Below, one piece after another: positions 48,716-56,820 of a DNA stretch of 64,000 nt. A model generated the notes under the pieces. That model had not been told where the DNA came from. It was given only the letters and a program-made list of their open reading frames with translations, and made no database searches. The stretch's first letter is position 1. The number at the start of each line of letters is the position of its first letter. The position numbers were made by a program, and so were the translations under genes. Source of the stretch: Glaciecola nitratireducens FR1064 (GTDB lineage Bacteria; Pseudomonadota; Gammaproteobacteria; Enterobacterales; Alteromonadaceae); assembly GCF_000226565.1 (NCBI RefSeq), contig NC_016041.1:3410001-3474000 (forward strand), read 5' to 3'.

Positions 48716-49651
48716 GTGAGCGTTATCGCAAAAGTGCAGTCTGCCAGAAATACATTATTAGATAAACTTGAGGGTTTGATTGATTCATCGCCGCGCTCGG
48801 TCGATACAAACACTCAATTTTTTTATGTATATAAGGCTTTTCCCGAAGGGCTGTCAGCTGCAGAACTTAAGCAATGGTGTGCTTTACAAGAAGACCTTTT
48901 ATCTCCCTTTGCTGTAAAACATTTATATAAATACAGAAGTCATTTAGGTATTCATCTTTGGTATGCTAAACATGAAATACACGGCATACCAGAAACAGCC
49001 CTGCAAGCCCCTCCTAAAGATGGTTTCGCCACGGTTAGTGGCGAGCATTTTGATTACCAACAAACATGGACTCAAGGGGTATTAGTTGCAAACTTAGCAA
49101 TCAAGCCTACAGAACAAAATCGGGTAAAATATCCGACTTTACAAACACAAAACATTTCCAAAGCCTGGGGCATAGAGAGAGAAATAGATCGTTTGATGGC
49201 AAAACCGGCGAACTGGCTAACTTTCTCGTTTGCTATATTTGGCTTGTGTTTGCTTTGGTTAGTCATCGCCTATTCAACAATAAGCATTCAAAAACATTGG
49301 ATTACAAAACAAAACCAAGAACTAACGGAAGCGATAGGACCCCAGTTGACCGATCGCCAGTTATTGGACGATGCGCAAAACGCGGTTAAAGGATTAGACG
49401 CTTGGCGATCTGAGTATGCGAACTTTCCAAATACAATTAGCGCTAGCTTAGCTGAACTATCTGCATTAGCAGAGGTCCGTATTAACCAATGGCAATGGCA
49501 GAACAATACCTTAGTGCTAGAGTTCGTTTCAACACAAATTAATATTACTGAGTTAGTAGAAAATACGCAGCAACTTGAACGCGTAAAATCAGCTAATATA
49601 CGCCCGCACAACGATTCAAATACGTGGGTGTTAGAGTTAGAATGGAACTAA
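48716..49651 (+). CDS. gspL: T2SS GspL-like bitopic protein
   Basis: 311 aa. N-terminal soluble part (1-160), a single transmembrane segment LTFSFAIFGLCLLWLVIAY (about 168-188), then a periplasmic domain with coiled-coil-like and ferredoxin-like segments ending VLELEWN. This layout fits GspL/PilN, and the place before GspM supports GspL. Sequence is divergent, so the call rests on topology and context. GTG start, SD aaaagg. Overlaps the next gene by 10 bp. Confidence 0.7.
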   Translation: MSVIAKVQSARNTLLDKLEGLIDSSPRSVDTNTQFFYVYKAFPEGLSAAELKQWCALQEDLLSPFAVKHLYKYRSHLGIHLWYAKHEIHGIPETALQAPPKDGFATVSGEHFDYQQTWTQGVLVANLAIKPTEQNRVKYPTLQTQNISKAWGIEREIDRLMAKPANWLTFSFAIFGLCLLWLVIAYSTISIQKHWITKQNQELTEAIGPQLTDRQLLDDAQNAVKGLDAWRSEYANFPNTISASLAELSALAEVRINQWQWQNNTLVLEFVSTQINITELVENTQQLERVKSANIRPHNDSNTWVLELEWN

Positions 49652-50226
49652 AAATGTTTGATAATCTAAAAGCAACCGCGGCATACGCTGAGCTGTCGTC
49701 AAACAAGAGATTGCAATGGCTTCTGCTATTGGTATTAGCTTTGCTTCTGTTATATGTACTAAACGCCGTCAGCACGCTAATTGAAGATGAGAAAACGTTG
49801 TTAACAAGCCAAATCGGACTGCATCAACGTTTAGTTGCAGCGAAAAACACACCATTCGATCAGGATAAATTTGTACAGCAAAAGAATATCGCGCAGCAAT
49901 ACTTAAATGAATTGCCTACCGCAAGTTCTCAAAGCGCTGCGGAAGCGAGTGCATTAGCTGCTCTCGAAGCAGCATTAGGTAAAAAAGTTGAACGAAATCG
50001 TTTTAATTTATTGGGTTCAGATTTAGTACGCTTAGGAAATACTAAGTTATGGTCGGTCAGAATCGAAATAAATGGACGACTCGACGAGTCTGGTGTTGTC
50101 AATTTTTTAGATGAATTTACTACCGAAAAACCGTATCGAAGGATTGCATCGATGCAATATGCTCCTAAATCAAACAACATGTTAGTGATTGTGATTGACT
50201 ATTTATACAAAGAAGAGAGCTTATAG
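49642..50226 (+). CDS. gspM: T2SS GspM-like protein
   Basis: 194 aa. Short cytoplasmic N-terminus, one transmembrane helix (WLLLLVLALLLLYVL), an amphipathic helix, and a C-terminal alpha/beta periplasmic domain (LWSVRIEINGRLDESGVVNFL). Topology and position match GspM. ATG 49642 chosen; ATG 49654 is also possible. Its stop overlaps the next GTG by 1 nt. Confidence 0.72.
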   Translation: MELKMFDNLKATAAYAELSSNKRLQWLLLLVLALLLLYVLNAVSTLIEDEKTLLTSQIGLHQRLVAAKNTPFDQDKFVQQKNIAQQYLNELPTASSQSAAEASALAALEAALGKKVERNRFNLLGSDLVRLGNTKLWSVRIEINGRLDESGVVNFLDEFTTEKPYRRIASMQYAPKSNNMLVIVIDYLYKEESL

Positions 50227-50741
50227 TGACGAAGTTGGTAAGGCTTTATATTGCAATCGCACTATTAGTAATATTGGGCTCGATCTATTTTTCTTATCAA
50301 ACCATTTATATTGACTCCGAACGCGTCATTACCTCAGAGCTGCAGGTTATAAATGTCGATAAAACTAATTGGTCTGATACTTTTGCTAGCTTAAGCCAAT
50401 TTAACAAAAATAGGGCACTTGGCGAAACAGAAGATAAGAATAAAGCGTTGGATAGTGCTGAACAAAATGAGTTTGATCCAAATGATATATCCAAAGCAAA
50501 ATTAATTGGTATACTTTTAGAAAAGCCAGCGGCAGTGATTGTACAACTGCCAAAGCAACCCAGCATTACTGACAATATTGGTAAAACGATAAAAGTAAAA
50601 CAGGGCGAGCAAATTTTAGACGGTTGGCAATTGAACGTCATAGACCAAACAACAATTGAGTGGCGACACGTTAAAGCAAACACTTTGGTGCAACAGCGTC
50701 TTTTTGAGAATACAGACAATAAAATTAGCGAATCACAATGA
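50226..50741 (+). CDS. T2SS GspC/XpsN-like inner-membrane connector
   Basis: 171 aa. N-terminal transmembrane helix (7-25), a low-complexity linker, then a small beta domain KLIGILLEKPAAVIVQLPK...KVKQGEQILDGWQL resembling the homology region of GspC, which contacts the secretin N0 domain. No PDZ or coiled-coil domain follows, as in XpsN-type short versions. GTG start. Overlaps gspD by 4 bp. Confidence 0.72.
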   Translation: MTKLVRLYIAIALLVILGSIYFSYQTIYIDSERVITSELQVINVDKTNWSDTFASLSQFNKNRALGETEDKNKALDSAEQNEFDPNDISKAKLIGILLEKPAAVIVQLPKQPSITDNIGKTIKVKQGEQILDGWQLNVIDQTTIEWRHVKANTLVQQRLFENTDNKISESQ

Positions 50742-52906
50742 GATCCAATTACAAAATTATCGGTAAACACACCCGCAAACTCATTCAACCTTTAACAATC
50801 CTATTTGTTATTTTGATTATGAGTGGTTGCGCTACGCTAGGGGGCCCTGCTGCTAAATTAGCCAAACAAGACGATGAAACATTTTCCAAGCCAATGCGTC
50901 CTGCCAAAATAATTGAAGTGGATGAACTCGTTGATGATTCTGATTTATTAGCAGTTACCAATCAAAATAATGATAATGCAGGCACTATAAAAAGTCGGTC
51001 TACACCAACTTTAAGCATTGAACAAAAAGCAAATATTGCAAACGACGTCGTTATTCCAAAACTTGACAGCGCTAAAATGATCAGCCGATTGAGTTTTAAC
51101 AATATGTCGGTTAGTGCGTTTATTAACGAAATTTTTGGTAACCAGTTAGGGCTAAGTTTTGTTATTGAACCAAAAGTAGCAAATGCGTCTGACTTAGTGA
51201 CCATGCGCTTAGCATCCGAAGTAAACCAACAAGCACTTTACAAGATTGCAACCCAGACTCTAGCACCTTATGGTGTAACAACATCATTAAATGAAAACAT
51301 TATCGTGTTTGCTTTTTCAGAAAACGCGAGTGCTCAAGACACCCCCTTGTTGGTTAGCGGCCGCGCTTTGCCTGAGGTACCATTTACTAATCGCCCATTA
51401 TTTTACGCTTACCCAGTCAAGTCTGTGAATGCGCGGAATATACTTGGTTATATTAATCAATTGTTCAACAGTAATGAACTGACAACGCAACATGATGTTT
51501 TTAGTAATTCCTTAATTTTTCAAGGACAAAAAGCAAAAATAGAGCAGGCTGTTGCAGCTGCGAAATTATTTGATAGACCAGAAATGAGCGGTATGTATAG
51601 CGTGATTTTGGAACCTCAAATAAGTGATGTAAAAACCTTGTCGAGTAATCTCGAAAAAGTCCTCAAAACCGAAGGTTTTAATGTTGGGATTGCTGATCAA
51701 CCTGGCGTCGCCATTCGCTTACTGCCCTTAGAAAGTGTGAACCAACTTATCGTATTTGCAAAATCTCGTGAAGTATTGACGCACATAGAAAACTGGGCTG
51801 ATAAAATTGAAGTTGAAAAGCAAAGTGAAATAGAAGACGGCTTGTTTTTCTACCCCGTACAACGAACCCTCGCAAGTCATATTGTTGGCGTTCTTGGTCA
51901 ACTTGGTGTGGCAAATTACAGTGCACCTAGCGGCGAATCAGATTCACAAGATGGCGCAAATAGAAGTCTGTCACGACCAATTAATAATCCTCAACGCAAT
52001 AACGTTGGACAGTCAAATAGCGGGCAAAACGCCGGACAAAACGGGAATTATACGGTCGACGAACAACTCAACACCATCTTATTTAGTGGTAGCGGAAAAC
52101 AGTGGCAAAAAGCGCTTCCTATTATTAAAAAGCTCGACAAACCTGCTCCCTCAGTGATGGTAGAAGTAATTTTAGTTGAGGTGCAACTCAATGATTCTGA
52201 AGAAACGGGCGTGGAATGGTTAGCCAATTCTTCTTTGGGTGATTTTGATTTAAGCTTTGGTACGCTAGGAAGTTTAGGTTTGAAAGGCTCCGGTCTTAAT
52301 CTTTTTGGATTAGATAATGCAGGCAACACTCGCGCGGCAATTAATGCATTTTATAAAAATGACCGAGCAAATATTAGGTCGCGCCCCAGAATTATGGTCA
52401 AAAGCGGTGGTGAAGCATCTATCGATGTTGGTAATGAGATACCCGTTGTAACCTCAACAAGCCAAAGTACCACTGACAGCAATGCGCCTAATATTCAGAA
52501 TGTGCAATACCGAAAAACCGGGGTAATTTTAGATATCAAACCCACAGTGCATGCTTCAGGTTTTGTTGATATTGAAATTAATCAAGAGTTAAGCGAGGCG
52601 ACTGAATCGACGTCTGCAGGTAATCCGGTTATTTTAAACCGAAGTATCAGCACAACAGTCACACTCAGAGACGGTGGCTCAGTGTTAATTGGTGGCTTAA
52701 TTTCTTCTACTTCTAGTGAAGGTTCACAAGGCGTTCCAATCTTGGGGCGCTTGCCGTTAATTGGCAAACTATTTCGCAGTGATAACAATGCTCAAGACAG
52801 AACCGAATTAATGATTATGATCATACCGTACATTTTAGATACACCGGGAGAAGCAGAAGCTTTGACCGATGAATTACAAATGCAACGCATTCAATCGTTC
52901 AATTAA
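50738..52906 (+). CDS. gspD: T2SS outer-membrane secretin GspD
   Basis: 722-aa secretin. Unusually it carries a lipoprotein-type lipobox MSGC (Cys about 31). N0 domain (about 110-195), N1-N3 (about 220-475, with a Ser/Asn/Gly-rich linker), then the secretin core with RSRPRIMVKSGGEASIDVGN and the signature VPILGRLPLIGKLF. Ends RTELMIMIIPYIL and a short tail. Translationally coupled upstream; a lipoprotein gene follows 18 bp later. Confidence 0.95.
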   Translation: MRSNYKIIGKHTRKLIQPLTILFVILIMSGCATLGGPAAKLAKQDDETFSKPMRPAKIIEVDELVDDSDLLAVTNQNNDNAGTIKSRSTPTLSIEQKANIANDVVIPKLDSAKMISRLSFNNMSVSAFINEIFGNQLGLSFVIEPKVANASDLVTMRLASEVNQQALYKIATQTLAPYGVTTSLNENIIVFAFSENASAQDTPLLVSGRALPEVPFTNRPLFYAYPVKSVNARNILGYINQLFNSNELTTQHDVFSNSLIFQGQKAKIEQAVAAAKLFDRPEMSGMYSVILEPQISDVKTLSSNLEKVLKTEGFNVGIADQPGVAIRLLPLESVNQLIVFAKSREVLTHIENWADKIEVEKQSEIEDGLFFYPVQRTLASHIVGVLGQLGVANYSAPSGESDSQDGANRSLSRPINNPQRNNVGQSNSGQNAGQNGNYTVDEQLNTILFSGSGKQWQKALPIIKKLDKPAPSVMVEVILVEVQLNDSEETGVEWLANSSLGDFDLSFGTLGSLGLKGSGLNLFGLDNAGNTRAAINAFYKNDRANIRSRPRIMVKSGGEASIDVGNEIPVVTSTSQSTTDSNAPNIQNVQYRKTGVILDIKPTVHASGFVDIEINQELSEATESTSAGNPVILNRSISTTVTLRDGGSVLIGGLISSTSSEGSQGVPILGRLPLIGKLFRSDNNAQDRTELMIMIIPYILDTPGEAEALTDELQMQRIQSFN

Positions 52907-52924
52907 CCAGGAGCATTAATTTAT

Positions 52925-53491
52925 ATGAAGACCAGAGCTTACCTATTATCACTTTTAACTATTTCTATGCTAAGCGCTTGTTCTCAGCAAGAAGCAACGT
53001 CGGTCGATGAAATTTCCAGTAAATACAATACTAGTCAAACACCTGCAAAAGAAACTGAAATGAGTGGCTTTGATTGTATTGCAGAGTTTAAAGACCGTTT
53101 GTACCTATTGGGCCGCGGTGATGATTATCCTAACTTCATTGCTCAAGACATTACTATAGAGTTAATTAAACAAGACCCTGAATCGAAACTGATATCTGCC
53201 ACGTGTAAATCTGAAGTTGAGTTGGGCGTTAAATTTGCTGACGTTATTGTAGATGGCACTGCGCAACAGTCACTTGATTATTTGGAAGCTTCATTTCCAT
53301 TGGAACTGGTTGTTTTTAATGGTGAAGAAAATTGGATATTAGATACCGTTTTACAGTATCAAGTTGACGGCTTGAGTAGTCAGGAAATTCCAACGCTGAC
53401 CAAACACTTTAAAGTGATTGAATCTTATGATGAAAACAGACGAGTGCTTAAGAAGTTTAACTTAAATTACTCTGATAGTTCGTCAGATTAG
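52925..53491 (+). CDS. Lipoprotein of unknown function, last gene of T2SS operon (pilotin candidate)
   Basis: 188 aa. Lipobox LSAC (Cys about 20). The rest is a predicted mixed alpha/beta domain with two Cys (DCIAEF and ATCKSE). No family recognised. It is last in L-M-C-D and close to the secretin, the typical place of a pilotin or secretin-accessory lipoprotein, but sequence alone does not show it. Confidence 0.7.
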   Translation: MKTRAYLLSLLTISMLSACSQQEATSVDEISSKYNTSQTPAKETEMSGFDCIAEFKDRLYLLGRGDDYPNFIAQDITIELIKQDPESKLISATCKSEVELGVKFADVIVDGTAQQSLDYLEASFPLELVVFNGEENWILDTVLQYQVDGLSSQEIPTLTKHFKVIESYDENRRVLKKFNLNYSDSSSD

Positions 53492-53523
53492 TTTATTTAT
53501 AGACCCAAGCTAATGTAAGTTGA

Positions 53524-53553
53524 AAAGCGGGTGACAAAGTAGTCAACCGCTTT
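53524..53553 (+). terminator. Probable terminator of the rightward T2SS operon
   Basis: Hairpin aaagcgg-gtgac/gtcaa-ccgcttt with one mismatch, 32 bp after the lipoprotein stop, followed by gcttcttt. Confidence 0.65.
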
Positions 53554-53831
53554 GCTTCTTTAACTAGGCTCGGGCACATCGACGCTGAGGTTTTTGATTT
53601 TTCAACCTGCGCAACTTCCAAGATTATGCTTGTTTACAATAATAAAAGACTTAGATGGCGATTGGTGAAAAAAACTCTGCTTATAACTTTTAGTATGATA
53701 CCGCAGCATCACCCGCAGCAATTTTTGCGTGAAATAGATTTTCTCAATCGACACTCTACTGTATGATCTAGGCTCTTTACGTTTGAGCTAAAGCTCAAAC
53801 CGCATTTTTGTCATCGGATTAACTGAACATT
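53554..53831. other. Intergenic region before the double sulfotransferase gene
   Basis: The remaining part of a 340-bp gap. Contains the perfect palindrome gtttgagct-aa-agctcaaac (53781-53800), 31 bp before the GTG start, followed by cgcattttt; it could be an operator or attenuator-type hairpin. No RNA gene recognised. Confidence 0.5.
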
Positions 53832-55466
53832 GTGAACTGCTCAAGCTATCATTTTCTGAAAATTCCTGCGTGTGAATCATCTAGTTTTGTCACCGTACTG
53901 CAAAATTCAGTGATAAACACAAGTAGGATACTTAGCTCAACAACTCTTAACACCCCAATTAGCAAAACCACCAATACAGAGTTAAAAAACACCGGTGTTA
54001 TGTTTACATGCCCAGTCAACAGGCTTGTAAATGCATATAAGCAAATGTATAAACATATTGAAAGCAAACCATCCTTTAAAGATTTTTACAGCCACCCAAA
54101 CCGTGTAAACCTTTACTCTAAACTTTTTACTAATATGAAGTTGGATAGTATTGGTTTAATTGCTATTGATACCTGTGTTGTCAAAAGCCTCTTACTGGCA
54201 GAGGATTGGCTAGACATCGAAATTGGTAGATTTCGTTATGAAGCCATAACTGCAAGAGTTAATGTTGATATATCAGCAGATGATTTTAATAACATTACTG
54301 CCCTGCACGCTGCAGATATAGCACTGTTTAATGAAGCTAAGAAAATATTTGTAGCACGATGGGAACAATTAATAAATAAAAAGCAGTGTATTACTCATAA
54401 AAATAAAAAACTGGTAATTCATGTGGGGCCACCAAAAACCGGCACCTCTGCTATTCAATATTGGTTTAAAAAAAATCGAGAGTCTCTGATTAGTGAAGGT
54501 ATCTTGTACCCTGAACATAATCTTGATGGCAACAATATAAGTAGCGGGAACGTTGATTGTTTAATTACCAACCGAACAGAAAGTGAATCCGCACACTACG
54601 ACCATTCAAAAGCGCGTAAAGTGATGCAAGAGCTGAATGATTCAACTGCTGACATGTTGTTATTATCTTCAGAACACTTTTTTTATTACTTACCGTGGTT
54701 ATTTGCTTATTTGCCTAATGCAGAGTTCATATTTTACGTCCGGCATCCCCTTTCAGCGCTTGAATCCGGGTACCATCAACAGGTGAAACGACATAAGTAT
54801 ACTCGCCCTTTTGCAATGCCAAGTAAGATCAGTTTTCAACAACTCGATATACTCACGAAGATGGCAAAAGAGTTCTCACCTAAGCTCTTAATAAGCTATT
54901 TTGATGAAAAATTATTTCACAATGGCTCATTAATAAATGATTTTTTGCACCTGCTACCAAAAAAATCAAATATTACTGCAAATGTCGAACGTATTAATTC
55001 GCAATATTGCCATGAAGCCATCGAATTAATGCGGTTTTGCAATCACTTTGCGAGTAATGACTTATTGGCACGTTTAGACAAATTTTTGCAAGAATATAGT
55101 CAAAGCCAACCTTCGTTTTCTTATATCACAAAAACCGACGTGAACAACTTCTCTAGCGATATGCAGCATCAAGCGAAACTGCTGGCTAAACAAGTGCCAC
55201 AATTAAGACTAGAAAAAATGATGCAGATTATTACTAATTACGCACCAAGAGAGAATGAAGCACAGCACGAAGAATTGGATTTCAGTGACATAATCGCCAA
55301 ACTCAAATCCAAAGATTTGCTACTAGTAAAAAAACTAATAGATGAAATTGATAACAAATATATCAGTGAGCATTTTTCCATTGTTGAACTGCTGGCGCTC
55401 ACAATTAAGGAAAAACTGCTATTAAAGGCAAGAAAGGTATTCTTTTTAGCATTCAAGAGCAGCTGA
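53832..55466 (+). CDS. Sulfotransferase with degenerate N-terminal sulfotransferase-like half
   Basis: 544 aa. The C-terminal half (about 195-470) is an intact sulfotransferase: HVGPPKTGTSAIQYWF (PAPS loop, about 196) and FYVRHPLSALESGYH (3'-phosphate loop, about 300). The N-terminal half looks like a second, decayed sulfotransferase: FLKIPACESSSFVTVLQ where an active copy would read like IPKTGGTSF, VMFTCPVNRLVNAY where LRDPVERFLSAY would be expected, and a typical C-terminal LHAADIALFNEAKKIF. GTG start is uncertain, with no strong SD. Cytoplasmic, no signal peptide. Confidence 0.78.
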   Translation: MNCSSYHFLKIPACESSSFVTVLQNSVINTSRILSSTTLNTPISKTTNTELKNTGVMFTCPVNRLVNAYKQMYKHIESKPSFKDFYSHPNRVNLYSKLFTNMKLDSIGLIAIDTCVVKSLLLAEDWLDIEIGRFRYEAITARVNVDISADDFNNITALHAADIALFNEAKKIFVARWEQLINKKQCITHKNKKLVIHVGPPKTGTSAIQYWFKKNRESLISEGILYPEHNLDGNNISSGNVDCLITNRTESESAHYDHSKARKVMQELNDSTADMLLLSSEHFFYYLPWLFAYLPNAEFIFYVRHPLSALESGYHQQVKRHKYTRPFAMPSKISFQQLDILTKMAKEFSPKLLISYFDEKLFHNGSLINDFLHLLPKKSNITANVERINSQYCHEAIELMRFCNHFASNDLLARLDKFLQEYSQSQPSFSYITKTDVNNFSSDMQHQAKLLAKQVPQLRLEKMMQIITNYAPRENEAQHEELDFSDIIAKLKSKDLLLVKKLIDEIDNKYISEHFSIVELLALTIKEKLLLKARKVFFLAFKSS

Positions 55467-55599
55467 CAAAAACTAAATTAATTTATTTTAATGTATACTC
55501 ACTATTTAATTAGTAGGTCATCATTTAGTATTCAAGAAAAGAATTTATGGCACATAAAATTTAACGTGTGCTTACGTTTTTACAAACAAGGAATTGCAT

Positions 55600-56763
55600 A
55601 TGAAGGTTGGTATAATCACCAATTTAATCGATATCGACGGTTTTGTTAAAAATCGGCTAATAAGCGCTAATGCTGATAAGTGGATGCAAGCCACTGGAGG
55701 GAATACAGGTAACGTAGCATTTGTGCATGGTGTCCAAAGTTTAGTGGATGAAGAAGCTGATGTTGTCCGATGGTCTGATGACCCTGCTAAGTTGAATCAG
55801 GAATACGACCACTTAATCGTTTGTTGCGCTAACCAAATTGGTAAACACGTTGACTTAGCGGGATGGGCCGACAGATTACGCAATTTCGATTTACCTACAA
55901 CTTTTATCGGTCTTGGTGCGCAAAGTGATGCAATCGGAGAAATACCAGAGGTACCTGATGGTACTAAAGCGTTTTTGGACTTATCCAAGCAACTACGTGT
56001 TGATGCGAACAAACCAAATATAATTACACGTGGCGAGTTCTCAAGCAGTGTACTTCAGCACTATGGTGTGGACTCTGCTCCTTTTGGGTGTCCTTCACAA
56101 TTCATATCACTACAACACGGGCTCGGCCAACGTTGCTTTGATCACCAGCAACGTACTCAGTACGACCGCATAATGACAGCGGCAGGCAATCCGTTCCATA
56201 AATCGTCAAGCTTGGAAAACACACTGACTGAAATTGTAGAGAAATACAAAGGCGACTATATCCTACAGCACCCTAAGAGCCTGATTCAACTTGCGTTAGG
56301 GGAAACAACTGACATTGAACCTAATACAATCAAAGCATTAGAGAGAGTGTACTCTCGAATTGGTAAATGGAGTGAAATTAAAGCGTGGTTTGAGAGTTAC
56401 GGTGTATTCTTTGCTGATGCGCAGAACTGGATGCATTATTCACGACATTTCACCTTAGCAATAGGTCCTCGTTATCATGGCGTGGCACTGCCAATTCAAG
56501 CGGGAGTGCCTGGCAAAGTCATTAGCATCGACTCAAGAACAGAAGAGCTCGCGGTAACAACTGGCATACCCACCGTCAAATACAAAGATGTTGAAGACAT
56601 GTCTGCGGATGAATTAATTGCTTCCTGTCGCTGGTCACTCAAAGATGCTCTGCATTATGATAAAACCCGCGTAGCAAATGCCGTCAATTATTTACAATTT
56701 TTTGCACAAAATAATTTAAACGTTAAACCAGAGCTTAAACAACTTGCAGAAGGTAGTTTTTGA
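55600..56763 (+). CDS. Polysaccharide pyruvyl transferase family protein
   Basis: 387 aa, adds pyruvate ketals from PEP to glycans (CsaB/WcaK-type). N-terminal KVGIITNLIDIDGFV, GGNTGNVAFVHGVQSL (the conserved GN-x-GN loop), FIGLGAQSD, and C-terminal LAIGPRYHGVALPIQAGVPGKVISID, the conserved RxHG motif. ATG 55600 chosen because aaggaa lies 6 nt upstream; TTG 55594 is rejected. Neighbours suggest it decorates the same glycan as the sulfotransferases. Confidence 0.87.
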   Translation: MKVGIITNLIDIDGFVKNRLISANADKWMQATGGNTGNVAFVHGVQSLVDEEADVVRWSDDPAKLNQEYDHLIVCCANQIGKHVDLAGWADRLRNFDLPTTFIGLGAQSDAIGEIPEVPDGTKAFLDLSKQLRVDANKPNIITRGEFSSSVLQHYGVDSAPFGCPSQFISLQHGLGQRCFDHQQRTQYDRIMTAAGNPFHKSSSLENTLTEIVEKYKGDYILQHPKSLIQLALGETTDIEPNTIKALERVYSRIGKWSEIKAWFESYGVFFADAQNWMHYSRHFTLAIGPRYHGVALPIQAGVPGKVISIDSRTEELAVTTGIPTVKYKDVEDMSADELIASCRWSLKDALHYDKTRVANAVNYLQFFAQNNLNVKPELKQLAEGSF

Positions 56764-56820
56764 TTTGTCAGAATCTTCGTGATTTTTTTTGCAACGATAA
56801 CTAAGTAAAAAGGGCATCCA

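Noticed and set aside
50306-50788. 160-codon frame opposite the GspC-like gene
   Set aside because: Covers the GspC-like/GspD junction on the other strand, no SD, no motif.
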